This document shows, piece after piece, positions 8,250 to 17,632 of a stretch of DNA of 64,000 bases. The notes below the pieces were generated by a model. The model saw only the letters and a program-made list of their open reading frames with translations. It did not search any database and was not told where the DNA came from. How positions within the stretch are numbered: position 1 is the first letter of the stretch; every line of letters starts with the position of its first letter. Source of the stretch: JAFGPL01 sp963781805. GTDB taxonomy: Bacteria; Bacteroidota; Bacteroidia; Bacteroidales; UBA10428. The position numbers and the translations under genes are program-made. The stretch spans positions 6,181,680 to 6,245,679 of the forward strand of contig CAWAHF010000004.1 in the NCBI GenBank assembly GCA_963781805.1, in the 5' to 3' direction.

Positions 8250-8445
8250 ATGAAGATGAAGCTGATTAAATTCTATAACAACAATTTATGCTTGTGGGTA
8301 ATTGTTTTCGGATTGATTGCTTACCTGTTTCCCCCCTGTTCTCATTTTGCCGGATTACATAAATCAGTTTTTTGCACCTGCAATGTTTGGCATTGGATTG
8401 GTGTTACGTGAAGATGATTATAAAAATGGTGAAAAAGAAATTTAA
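8250..8445 (+). pseudogene. remnant of a BASS-family sodium symporter gene
   Basis: From ATG 8250 the frame reads MKMKLIKFYNNNLCLWVIVF then GLIAYLFPP, typical of the first membrane helix of bile acid:sodium symporter (BASS) proteins. At the C-run 8332-8337 the sense shifts by one base. The other frame continues with LILPDYINQFFAPAMFGIGL and VLREDDYKN, matching the conserved MFGMGL-x-L-x-x-x-D-F region of helix 2, then stops at 8445. Only about 65 of roughly 300 codons remain. It is therefore a frameshifted and truncated fragment. Confidence 0.65.
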
Positions 8446-8480
8446 TTTTCGCACAATATAATTGATATCAGAACCCCTGT

Positions 8481-9368
8481 CTACAGTATATTTGCAATAA
8501 TTCTGTCAAATACCAGCAAGAGTATTACAGTCAGTACATAATAGTTGATTTTCATAAAATATTTTCCCGGAACAAAATCTATCGATTGGTTCATGATAGG
8601 TCGGATAAATATAATAACCAGTCTGAAAGATAAAATTCCGATTGCAACTAATGTAATATAAGATGTGGTAATTCTGAACATGGGGATAAACATTGCAGTA
8701 ATTGCTGTTACTGTTATCCAGTAGAAGATTAAACGTTTTACCTGAAATGTGGAGTATTTGGATATTAGAGATGGAAATCCTGCCGATTTATAATCATTGC
8801 TGTACTTATATGCCAACAGGTAAAAATGGGGTACCTGCCATACGAAAAAGAACAAAGCAATAATAAATGCCTGAAATGACAGTAACGAAGAGCCGGCTGC
8901 CACCCACCCAACCATAGGAGGTATAGCTCCAATCAACGAACCGGGAACCACAGCATGAACAGTAACTTTTTTCAGATTTGTATATACAATGTTGTACCAA
9001 ATCATGGCCGTAATTCCGAGAATGAACGCTTCAAATCCAACCAGAAAGAAAAGCATAGAGGCGCCCGCAAGGATTTCAATGGATGCGACAATCACTGCTT
9101 GTTTAACTGTGATTTTTCCTGAAGGTAAGGGCCTTTCAGAAGTTCTTTTCATTTTAGTGTCAGACTTTTTTTCCTGGATATGGTTAATTACGGATGAACC
9201 ACAGGCAAGAAAAAAAATTCCAAAAACAGGAACGATTATTCCTGTGTCTATTGTACCCTTGGCCAATACATAACCGGCAAGAGTAGTGAAAGCAACGGCG
9301 AAAGTAATTTTAACTTTGCTAAGTTCAATGATTACCTGAAAAAGATTTTGCGATTTGTAACCTGACAT
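8481..9368 (-). CDS. ctaB: protoheme IX farnesyltransferase (heme O synthase)
   Basis: The enzyme adds a farnesyl group to protoheme to make heme O, in the inner membrane. The 295-aa protein is a UbiA-superfamily prenyltransferase with about eight membrane helices. The conserved loop NHIQEKKSDTKMKRTSERPL carries the polyprenyl-diphosphate and Mg-binding positions of CyoE/CtaB, although the first aspartate of the usual pattern is Glu here. The second loop is near YKSAGFPSL. It is the last gene of a minus-strand operon after the Sco and ResB-CcsA genes, with gaps of 32 and 14 bp, fitting terminal oxidase maturation. Confidence 0.92.
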   Translation of the reverse strand: MSGYKSQNLFQVIIELSKVKITFAVAFTTLAGYVLAKGTIDTGIIVPVFGIFFLACGSSVINHIQEKKSDTKMKRTSERPLPSGKITVKQAVIVASIEILAGASMLFFLVGFEAFILGITAMIWYNIVYTNLKKVTVHAVVPGSLIGAIPPMVGWVAAGSSLLSFQAFIIALFFFVWQVPHFYLLAYKYSNDYKSAGFPSLISKYSTFQVKRLIFYWITVTAITAMFIPMFRITTSYITLVAIGILSFRLVIIFIRPIMNQSIDFVPGKYFMKINYYVLTVILLLVFDRIIANIL

Positions 9369-9400
9369 CTATATGTGTACCTCTGTTTTTGCTGAATTCA

Positions 9401-10156
9401 CTAATCTTTTGTTCCAATAGACAGCTTTAGAAATAGTCCGAGGACAGCAAAAATAGTCAAAATTCCAAAACCTATAGCCAAATGCCTTACCTTCTTGTCA
9501 GCTTTCGATTTATAATCGTAGCAATATTTCAGGGTTTTGATTCTTGGAGGTTCCGACAGTTCCATCCAGGCATCAGCTACTGCAAGTCTAAAATGCACAG
9601 GCATATAAAAAGTTCCGTAAAAATACTGGCTAATTTTATGTTTCGGAGTGATAAGAATGGTAGCCATCGGATGAATAAAACCCGATTCATCCCTGATAAA
9701 ATACCAACCGGTGGAAGAAGTTATTTTTTTTATATTTTCAGAATCACCTGTATAGAATTTCCAGTTTTCCTGAGCTTCCTTTTTTTTCACATCTTTAAGC
9801 AACTTTTGCTTCATCGTTCTCGCTAATGACGGGTTCTCTTTGTCGTCAATACTGATGGTTATTATCTGATATTGTACCCCTGGAGTTAAGTCCGACCGGA
9901 TAATTATTTCTGCAATACCTTCTAATGCCTGAGTGCAAAATCCCTGGCATTTGAAATAAACGAATGATAACAGGGTGGGTTTATCGATAAGTTCTGAAAG
10001 ATTTACCAAATCAGAATCTTCATCGAGTAAAAGAACGGTATCAGGCAGATATTGACCGTTTTTATCAATAATTCCGTAAAAGCCATAATCAGGGGAAGCC
10101 TTTAGAATGGCGGAGTTCATAAATAACCATACGATTAGAAAGTATGTCAGTTTCAT
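9401..10156 (-). CDS. SCO1/SenC-family copper chaperone
   Basis: A thioredoxin-fold protein that delivers or reduces copper for the CuA or CuB site of cytochrome oxidase. The metal motif CxxxC appears as FKCQGFC near residue 73, and the distal histidine ligand is in FIHPMATILI near residue 161. It has an N-terminal signal peptide (YFLIVWLFMNSAILKA) and an unusual C-terminal transmembrane helix (LAIGFGILTIFAVLGLFLKL), so the domain faces the periplasm with membrane anchorage. It lies between ctaB and the ResB-CcsA gene, consistent with a shared assembly pathway. Confidence 0.9.
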   Translation of the reverse strand: MKLTYFLIVWLFMNSAILKASPDYGFYGIIDKNGQYLPDTVLLLDEDSDLVNLSELIDKPTLLSFVYFKCQGFCTQALEGIAEIIIRSDLTPGVQYQIITISIDDKENPSLARTMKQKLLKDVKKKEAQENWKFYTGDSENIKKITSSTGWYFIRDESGFIHPMATILITPKHKISQYFYGTFYMPVHFRLAVADAWMELSEPPRIKTLKYCYDYKSKADKKVRHLAIGFGILTIFAVLGLFLKLSIGTKD

Positions 10157-10170
10157 GCTAAAATAGATAG

Positions 10171-13100
10171 TTAATCGGTTAATACATTTTTGGCCGGTTT
10201 GTTCAACCTGTAATGATTGATATATGCCATAATTGCAATAATCGCAATGGAAATTATCGTATAGTAAACAATATCAGGTACCGGTAAGGGATCTCCCTTG
10301 GCATATGAATGCAAACCTGAGAGATAGAAGTTTACTCCGAAGTAAGTCATGATTACTGAGCCAAATCCTAACAATGCTGCAAGGTTAAATCCAAACAGGC
10401 TTCTAAGTCCAGGTACAAGACGCATATGAGCAATAAATGCATAAACCATAATAGTTACCAACGCCCAGGTCTCCTTTGGATCCCAGCCCCAATATCTACC
10501 CCAGGATTCATTTGCCCAAACACCACCCAGAAAAGTGCCAATGGTCAGTAGAAAAAGTCCGGCAATAAGGGTCATTTCAATGATATTTGAAATTTCATGT
10601 ATGATCAGGTCAATATACTTTTTGTTGGAACGGGTTTCCAAAAATATGATAATCAGGTTACTTAGTGCCAGCAAGGCGCCAAGTCCCAGAAATCCGTAAC
10701 TGGATGTGATAACAGCAACATGGATTACCAGCCAGTAAGATTTTAATACAGGTACCAGGTTGGTGATTTCAGGATCCATCCAGCTAAGATGGGCTGTCAT
10801 CAAAATCAGTGATGCAAGGATTGCTGTGGTGCTTAAGGTAATCGGAGACTTTGATGAAAAAATGATACCTGCAAGCATTGTTGCCCATGCAATATAAGTC
10901 AGCGCTTCGTAACCGTTGCTCCAGGGAGCATGCCCCGAAACATACCATCTTGAAGCCAGCGCAAAAGTATGGGCAGCAAAAACAAGAAGTATAATGATGG
11001 TGGCAAATAGTGTTGGAATACGAAGATTAAACCTAATATAAAATATTCCAATAAATTGCAGAATCAATAAAAAGAAACCAATCAGACCGTATACAGAGGA
11101 AAGATGTTCCAACAGAGCCAGGCGGTTATCCAATAATTCAAGTTTGATTCTGAATTCCGAAGGATAAACTTTTTCTCCATATTTCTCTTGAAATGACTTG
11201 ATTGCGTTGACCAACTGATCCGCTTTTTTCCAATCGTCTGTTTTCGTTGCTTCTCTTACAGTACTTAAATAGTATGGTAGGATATTATTTACAAAAACGG
11301 AATCTTCGGGAGGAAACAAATTATCGGCATCCGTAGGTGAATACCATTTTTCATTGGGATCATCCGGTCTGGGAAATATGGTTAATAACGTACCTGAATA
11401 AGCCATGTAAAACACATTAAGCCTCTCATCGGCTCTAATCAATTCATTGTCAAATTTACTTCTGTAAGCAGGTTTTTTGGAATTGGCATCATTTACGTAT
11501 GTTAACAATTTATATTTATCTTGTCCCGGAGAAAAAAATGCAGTAAATGGAAGTAATTTACCCTTCATACCAAGAATATCATTTATCTGTTTATGGCCTA
11601 CCTTAATTATTGGTTCATCCTCCCAGAATTCAGGAAATGCAAGAATACTAAGCAATACCTCGTCTGAAGACATTCCTTTATAGGTTTCTTGCCTTGCAAT
11701 TTTTCGTAAGATTTCAGAACTAAGGGTATTTACAGGCTTAATTCTTCCATCATGGCCCTGTGTCATAATGCTTCCAAATAAATGCGCATGATCAGGATTT
11801 ATCTTTGGAAGTTCACCTGCCCTTGTATTTGATGATAAAAACAGAGATACGAAAAAAATGGATATTGCCAGCAGCGCTTTTTTCTCTACCCGAATGCGAT
11901 TGGACTCTTGCAGCAGGAATCTGAACCTGCTTCGTTGGCTCAATAAACTTAATATCATGCTAATAGCCATCAATAAATAACCAGAATAGGTAAGGCCGGT
12001 TCCTGCGCTATCCTGATTTACCGATAGGATAGTTCCGTTTTCATCCTCATCATACGAAGACTGGTAAAACCTGTACCCCTTATACTTAAGGATGTGATTC
12101 ATATAAATTCGAAATTCAGGAAGAGTTTTTGTACCATCAATTACGCTAACTTTACTTTCGTACCATGATGGACTGTTTGAACCCGGATACCTCTCAAAAA
12201 TAAAATCATCCAGTTTAATGCCAAAGGGTAGCTCTGCTATTTTTACACCATAATTGATATTTACAATAATATCATTTATATCAACCAGCAAATCATCACC
12301 CAATTCATCCTTTTTACCCCAGTAAGTCACCTCTTTTGAAACAGAATCGCAAGTAATATCAAATACCAAAGCCTCGCTTGAGGGTGTGTCGGAATTTTTT
12401 TCTACTTTCATGGGTACGACCCTGCCAGAAGGCAGATAATTTCTCAATACCATAAGATTGTTATGAACATTGTAAAGCAATCCGGAGTTAAATCTGTGTA
12501 AACTATCCTGTTTAGCAACCTGTACCGATTGATCCATCATACTGGTCATGGAAACATCATACGGTACTTTGAAGTAAAGCAGGTTATCTTTCATGGTAAT
12601 CCTAAAATCATTCATCGTAGATTCAGGTGAATCAAAAGAAACCATGACCGAACCGACTTTTTTTCTTTCTCCTTGTTTTAAAATTACCGTATTTCCACCC
12701 TGATAAACCAGCTCCAAAATTGGAATTCCGGCTTTTTCTGCAACAAAAGACGGGATTGCTGCCGGATAATATTTTACCAATTTTATTGTAACCTGTTTAT
12801 CCCCAACCTGTAATGTTTTATTGAAATGATTTTTTGTAAGGGAACTCAGGATTACTGGTTTGGCCAGACTTTTATAATTTTCATTAAGCTGTACCTGGAT
12901 GGTTATGTAAGATTTGCTGGTAGTTACAACATTGGTTTCTTTTCCTTCTCTGATATGCATTGAGCCTTCAAAGCCAAAAAATCGGGTGATTCCAGCACCA
13001 AGAATGATTAAAATAAAGGCAATATGAAACAGAAAAACGGTTGGTTTTTTGTACGTTTTATGTTTAACAGAAACTAAAAGAATATTAAGTATTCCAAGGC

Positions 13101-13263
13101 TCAGAAGGATATCGAACCAAATGGAATTATAAATAAGACTCCGGGCAGTAGATGAACCAAAGTCATTTTCAATAAAGGTGGCAATTGCAATGGATATGCC
13201 AAAAATTACCATCAGGATGGCCATTGTCCGCGTATCGGAGAGTATTGATTCCAGTTTTTTCAT
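10171..13263 (-). CDS. fused ResB-CcsA cytochrome c biogenesis protein (system II)
   Basis: This 1030-aa protein joins a ResB/CcsB-like part (membrane helices near residues 15-85, a periplasmic domain to about 420, a helix around 430) to a CcsA part (helices from about residue 720 on). The WWD haem-binding signature is WGRYWGWDPKETW near residue 920, with histidines in LHSYA and HVAVITSSYGF. The fusion exports haem and attaches it to CxxCH motifs of periplasmic cytochromes c. It heads the three-gene operon with sco and ctaB; the next gene starts 14 bp downstream. Fused forms of this length are common in Bacteroidota. Confidence 0.92.
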   Translation of the reverse strand: MKKLESILSDTRTMAILMVIFGISIAIATFIENDFGSSTARSLIYNSIWFDILLSLGILNILLVSVKHKTYKKPTVFLFHIAFILIILGAGITRFFGFEGSMHIREGKETNVVTTSKSYITIQVQLNENYKSLAKPVILSSLTKNHFNKTLQVGDKQVTIKLVKYYPAAIPSFVAEKAGIPILELVYQGGNTVILKQGERKKVGSVMVSFDSPESTMNDFRITMKDNLLYFKVPYDVSMTSMMDQSVQVAKQDSLHRFNSGLLYNVHNNLMVLRNYLPSGRVVPMKVEKNSDTPSSEALVFDITCDSVSKEVTYWGKKDELGDDLLVDINDIIVNINYGVKIAELPFGIKLDDFIFERYPGSNSPSWYESKVSVIDGTKTLPEFRIYMNHILKYKGYRFYQSSYDEDENGTILSVNQDSAGTGLTYSGYLLMAISMILSLLSQRSRFRFLLQESNRIRVEKKALLAISIFFVSLFLSSNTRAGELPKINPDHAHLFGSIMTQGHDGRIKPVNTLSSEILRKIARQETYKGMSSDEVLLSILAFPEFWEDEPIIKVGHKQINDILGMKGKLLPFTAFFSPGQDKYKLLTYVNDANSKKPAYRSKFDNELIRADERLNVFYMAYSGTLLTIFPRPDDPNEKWYSPTDADNLFPPEDSVFVNNILPYYLSTVREATKTDDWKKADQLVNAIKSFQEKYGEKVYPSEFRIKLELLDNRLALLEHLSSVYGLIGFFLLILQFIGIFYIRFNLRIPTLFATIIILLVFAAHTFALASRWYVSGHAPWSNGYEALTYIAWATMLAGIIFSSKSPITLSTTAILASLILMTAHLSWMDPEITNLVPVLKSYWLVIHVAVITSSYGFLGLGALLALSNLIIIFLETRSNKKYIDLIIHEISNIIEMTLIAGLFLLTIGTFLGGVWANESWGRYWGWDPKETWALVTIMVYAFIAHMRLVPGLRSLFGFNLAALLGFGSVIMTYFGVNFYLSGLHSYAKGDPLPVPDIVYYTIISIAIIAIMAYINHYRLNKPAKNVLTD

Positions 13264-13836
13264 TTAAGAAGGAGTTAATCGGCTTATGAATTTTCTAGTT
13301 GCTTTAAATTAGTATAATGTTGATAACCATTTTGTAAATCGCAGTTTGATTGATAAATCCAAATGTTAATCATTTCAATTCTGTGATTTATAATGCAAGA
13401 ATAAAACAATTCTTTGAAATTCGCCATAAGTTGTTGAAATTATTAACTGTATAAAATTTAGTTATATTTTCATAGCTAAGGATAACAGGCTAATTACACC
13501 AACCGGATTAAACATAATGCAGGCATGCCGGTATCATTCCTGACTCCCAAACAGGTTTGTAATTCCCATGTACATCCAGGAATATTAACGGAAAAACCAT
13601 GTAGGTTTTGGATTACAGCTTTATAATACAGATTTTTTATTTTGTTGTAAGTTATTCGGGGATACTGCTTTGGAATTTCTATTTGCATGCCTTAATATTT
13701 AATTTGATTTTTAATACAATTTATCGGAATGAGATTTTAAGCTGTGCTAAAAATTGTATAATAGATCATAGATTGAATCTAAAACATTTCTAAAACACAA
13801 TATTTGAATAAAAGTTCGGAAGGAGAAAGTCAACAA
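13264..13836. other. 573-bp intergenic stretch without a recognisable gene
   Basis: This lies between the start of the ResB-CcsA gene and the 3' end of the propeller kinase gene. It is A+T-rich. An antisense open frame of 64 codons (13494-13688) has no signal, motif or ribosome site that supports it. It presumably holds the promoter of the haem operon, but no exact TAnnTTTG box was found close to that start. Confidence 0.4.
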
Positions 13837-16800
13837 TTACTTCCCGGAGAATAGAGGTAATGTAAATGAGAATGTGCTTCCCTTTCCTTTGCTGCTTATA
13901 ACACTTATTTTTCCGCCATTTTTTTCGACAAATTCCTTGCAAAGTATCAAACCGATTCCCGAACCCTTTTCTTCTTCTGTCCCGGGACGTGATTCGGTAT
14001 TATCAAGTGAAAACAATTTTTCCATATAGGCTTCATCCATTCCAATCCCGGTATCATTAACCGAAAGAACTGCAAAATTTTTTACATTTTGAATCTCTAT
14101 AGTAATGGTTCCACCGGTTAAGGTAAACTTTAATGCGTTATTAATCAGGTTTCTTAGTATTGTGTTGACCATTTCATAGTCGGCGAAAACTTCTTCAACA
14201 TCAATTTTTTCAAAGATTATATTAATCTCCTTTTTTCTGGCAAAATCACAAAAAAGATTAATGTTTTCTGTAATAATTTCTTTAATATTTATAACTGTAG
14301 GATTGAAGTTCAATTTATTGGTTTGCGATGCTGCCCATTTCAACAAATTTTCAAGAAGGTCATAAACCCTTATTGTGGACGAGTTAATATATTCCGCTAC
14401 ATCCTTTTTTTGCGTATTATCCATAGTATCAAAATCTTTCAGCAATAAATCGGTAAAACCAAGTATATTACTGAAAGGACCCCTTAAATCATGAGCTATA
14501 ATTGAAAAGAATTTATCCTTACTGGAATTCAATATTTTCAGTTCGTCATTTGCATTAGTGAGACTTTTAGCTTGGTCCTCAATTCTTTGCTGTCTTTCTT
14601 CCAGCAATGCATTGGTATCGTTCAGATCATTAGTCTGTGAAAGCAAGAGTTCATTCATTTCCGATAATTGTCTGGTTCTTTCTTCAACGCGCAGGGTTAG
14701 TTCTTTCTTTTGCTTTCTCAATTGTTGCGTCCTGATTAAATAGAACAGCACAAAAATAAAGATAACGGTTATACCACAAAGTGAATAAAACCACCATGTT
14801 TTGTACCAGGGTGGTAAAATTCTAATAAACAACGAGGTGCCCTGATTGTTCCAAATGCCATCATTATTCGAAGCTTTTACCCGGAATGTATATTTACCGG
14901 GATCAAGATTGGTATATTTTGCTTCTCGTTTAGCACCGGCATTGGTCCAGCGGGTATCAAATCCTTCCATGATGTATTTATACTGATTTTTTTCCGGATG
15001 AATCAGGTTTGATGCCACAAACTCGAATGTAATAATATTCTGTTTGTATCGAAGTATCAGGGTGTCTGTCAGGCAAATTTGCTTTTTCAGAACAGATCCG
15101 TCTGAATAATCGGAAATCTCTTCAAAAAATATTCTGAAATTAGAAATAATTACTTTCGGTTTCTCCTTGTTAATCTTTAAACTATCTGGATTAAAAAATA
15201 TAACTCCTTTTAAACTGCCAAAAAATAATTTGTTATTATCATCATTATATACCGCCCGCTGATTGAATTCGTTGGTCAACAGATCGTCCTTTTTGTCAAA
15301 ACTGATAGTAAATAAGGTTTTAGTATCCAGATTAATGATTCCCCCCAAGGTAGAAATCCAAAGATTATTTGCTTTATCATCCTGTATTCCACATATATAT
15401 TTATTCCCTGCTGGCAGATTAATCCTCTTGAAACAATTATTGATTTTATCATAGAGATTCAATCCATTTGTTGTTCCAATCCAGATATTATCTTTTGTAT
15501 CCTGGCATAGCGAAACGATTTCGCTGCCAGATAAAGAATTTGAATCATTTTGATCAGAAAAAAAATTATCAAATGTGCGTGAGCCATGCTTAAGCCTGTT
15601 TAATCCCCAGGTGGATGCTACCCAGATATTATTTTCATTATCACACAATACCTGAAATGCCCAGTCATTTGAAAAATTGTTATTAGCCTCATTATAATGG
15701 GTGAAAGTTTTGGTTTTGCGATTAAACTTATCTAAACCTTTTCCATGAACCACGATCCATAAATTACCTTCCGTGTCTTCGGCAATGGATCTTACATCAT
15801 TACAGGCAATTGAACTGGAATCTCTGGAATCATGCATATAGGATATAAACCGTTTATTCTCAGGATTAAAATATTGTAATCCGCCAAAATAGGTTCCAAT
15901 CCACATGGTGTTATGACTATCCCGGAATATTGTATTTATCGAACCTTTACCGAGGCTGTATTTATCATGCGAATCGTAATTATACGTAATTCTTTTACCT
16001 AGTCTCCAGTAAAAAATATCAATCCCATTGAAAGGATTACCAAGCCATAAATTTCCCTGGGCATCTTCACAAATAGCAGAAATATTTTCAATAGATGTGT
16101 GCCAAAACCTTGCCGGATTTGTATCATAACTTTTAAATCCAACAGGTACATATCTTATACTAATTCCACCCGGTGAATGTAGCGTCCAGTAATTACCCTG
16201 TCTGTCCTGAAATATAGAAACTGCCGACTTTTTTATGGAAAGAGGATCCGACTGATTATAATAATATGGATAAAATGAATCTGATTTTTCATCATAAATC
16301 TTTAGTCCGGTAAGATCACATTCCCAAAGTATATCTGAATTATCCACATAGATTCTTTTTCCATAAATTTCGTAAGAATTACCTGACGGATACCTTTTGA
16401 ATTTATGGTTGATAAAATCATAACTGTTAATTCCTCCACCCGAAGTTGTTACCCAGATTTTATTTTTTCGGAGTGCGACAGACATTACACTGTTGTTACT
16501 TAATGAATTTGAGTTGTTTTCACTGGTACTATACCGTGTTAATTTTTTAGATTTTGTGTTGTAATAATATAGTCCACCATTGGAAGAGGCTCCGATCCAA
16601 AGATTATTTTCATTATCAAACAAAAACGAAGAAATATCACCATGTTCAATCCTAAGGACTTTTGAAAAATTGCCATTTTTTTCATTAAAGAGGTAAATAT
16701 ATCTAACCGTTGAAATATATAAGTTCCCATTTCTATCCTCATTAATACATGAGATATACAGATTTTCAAGTCCGGCTGAATCTGCAGTAGATACAATTCT

Positions 16801-17145
16801 TTCAAATGAATCGAAATACCTGTTATATCGGCACAAACCAAATCCGCTGCCAATCCATAACCTTCCGTGACTATCATTATAAATACAAAAAATATTGTTA
16901 CTTATGAGTGTGGAGCTATCTCTTTGAACGGATTTGTAGACTTTGAAATCATAACCGTCAAACCTGTTCAGCCCATCAGTTGTACCTATCCAGATATAGC
17001 CAAATGTATCTTGAGCAATGGCTGTTGCATAACTACTGGATAGATGATCCTCATTTGGTAAGGTTGAAAATTTTAAATCGAGTATCTGGGAAAAAACAGA
17101 TATGCCAGATAACATTATAGCTATTAGCAGGATAATCCGTTTCAT
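13837..17145 (-). CDS. two-component propeller histidine kinase (Reg_prop-Y_Y_Y-HisKA-HATPase)
   Basis: A one-protein sensor kinase of 1102 aa. After a signal peptide (MKRIILLIAIMLSGISVFSQ) come about 14 Reg_prop repeats of the pattern DxxGxLWIGT, forming two periplasmic beta-propellers (to about residue 680), then a Y_Y_Y domain near residue 700-770 and a transmembrane helix (WWFYSLCGITVIFIFVLFYL, about 785). A coiled coil leads to HisKA (FFSIIAHDLRGP, phospho-His near 883) and a HATPase domain (NALKFT; GSGIGL). It lacks the receiver and AraC domains of classical hybrid regulators, so it needs a separate response regulator, which is not adjacent. The ligand is unknown. Confidence 0.92.
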   Translation of the reverse strand: MKRIILLIAIMLSGISVFSQILDLKFSTLPNEDHLSSSYATAIAQDTFGYIWIGTTDGLNRFDGYDFKVYKSVQRDSSTLISNNIFCIYNDSHGRLWIGSGFGLCRYNRYFDSFERIVSTADSAGLENLYISCINEDRNGNLYISTVRYIYLFNEKNGNFSKVLRIEHGDISSFLFDNENNLWIGASSNGGLYYYNTKSKKLTRYSTSENNSNSLSNNSVMSVALRKNKIWVTTSGGGINSYDFINHKFKRYPSGNSYEIYGKRIYVDNSDILWECDLTGLKIYDEKSDSFYPYYYNQSDPLSIKKSAVSIFQDRQGNYWTLHSPGGISIRYVPVGFKSYDTNPARFWHTSIENISAICEDAQGNLWLGNPFNGIDIFYWRLGKRITYNYDSHDKYSLGKGSINTIFRDSHNTMWIGTYFGGLQYFNPENKRFISYMHDSRDSSSIACNDVRSIAEDTEGNLWIVVHGKGLDKFNRKTKTFTHYNEANNNFSNDWAFQVLCDNENNIWVASTWGLNRLKHGSRTFDNFFSDQNDSNSLSGSEIVSLCQDTKDNIWIGTTNGLNLYDKINNCFKRINLPAGNKYICGIQDDKANNLWISTLGGIINLDTKTLFTISFDKKDDLLTNEFNQRAVYNDDNNKLFFGSLKGVIFFNPDSLKINKEKPKVIISNFRIFFEEISDYSDGSVLKKQICLTDTLILRYKQNIITFEFVASNLIHPEKNQYKYIMEGFDTRWTNAGAKREAKYTNLDPGKYTFRVKASNNDGIWNNQGTSLFIRILPPWYKTWWFYSLCGITVIFIFVLFYLIRTQQLRKQKKELTLRVEERTRQLSEMNELLLSQTNDLNDTNALLEERQQRIEDQAKSLTNANDELKILNSSKDKFFSIIAHDLRGPFSNILGFTDLLLKDFDTMDNTQKKDVAEYINSSTIRVYDLLENLLKWAASQTNKLNFNPTVINIKEIITENINLFCDFARKKEINIIFEKIDVEEVFADYEMVNTILRNLINNALKFTLTGGTITIEIQNVKNFAVLSVNDTGIGMDEAYMEKLFSLDNTESRPGTEEEKGSGIGLILCKEFVEKNGGKISVISSKGKGSTFSFTLPLFSGK

Positions 17146-17216
17146 GTACCCAAATTACTAAATAAATCCATATTATGACAAAATAACCTGAAAATTATAA
17201 ATTAAATCCAATAAAA

Positions 17217-17632
17217 AGAAAGCAGGAGATTGATAAGCCGGATTCTGTATCCCGACAAAGTTGGGATTTCTACCATTTATCTGAGCGACCTACCCCTTCC
17301 GGTTTTTGCATTTGCAAAATCAATGCGGGCAGCTTTGTATTCATCTTTTTACGGATGAAAACCGGAATGTATTTGATCTTGCAACCCATTAGGCAGACAG
17401 CATCCGATGTCACCACCGGAACTGGTAAGCTCTTACCTCACCTTCTCACCTTTACCCTACGAAGCTTCAGCGAAGGAGGGCTTGCCTCCTTTCTGTGACT
17501 TCATCGGGAAGTCATTCTCTTCTCTGCTACTATGCCCTCACAGACATCTTTCTTTCGAAAGAACGGCACCCTGTGTTGTCCGGACTTTCCTTTCCGCATA
17601 AAGCGGAACGATAGAATAATCTGCTGCTTTCT
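17217..17632 (-). ncRNA. rnpB: RNase P RNA (class A)
   Basis: Read on the minus strand, the sequence contains the universally conserved 5' block GGAAAGTCCGGAC (near 17590-17578) and the 3' block AGAATCCGGCTTAT (near 17247-17234). The central conserved ACAG...GGTAAGGGTGA region is also present. The ends pair as helix P1 (AGAAAGCAG...AGATT with AATCT...CTGCTTTCT), which sets the borders at 17217-17632, about 416 nt. It is the catalytic RNA that matures tRNA 5' ends. Its 5' end coincides with the stop codon of the upstream Smr-domain gene on the same strand, so read-through transcription is possible. Confidence 0.93.

Noticed and set aside
13494..13688. 64-codon minus-strand open frame in the gap after the haem operon
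   Set aside because: The translation has no recognisable motif or start context, and overlapping frames on the other strand are equally open.
17407..17601. 64-codon plus-strand open frame
   Set aside because: It lies wholly inside the RNase P RNA, on the opposite strand, and has no coding signal.
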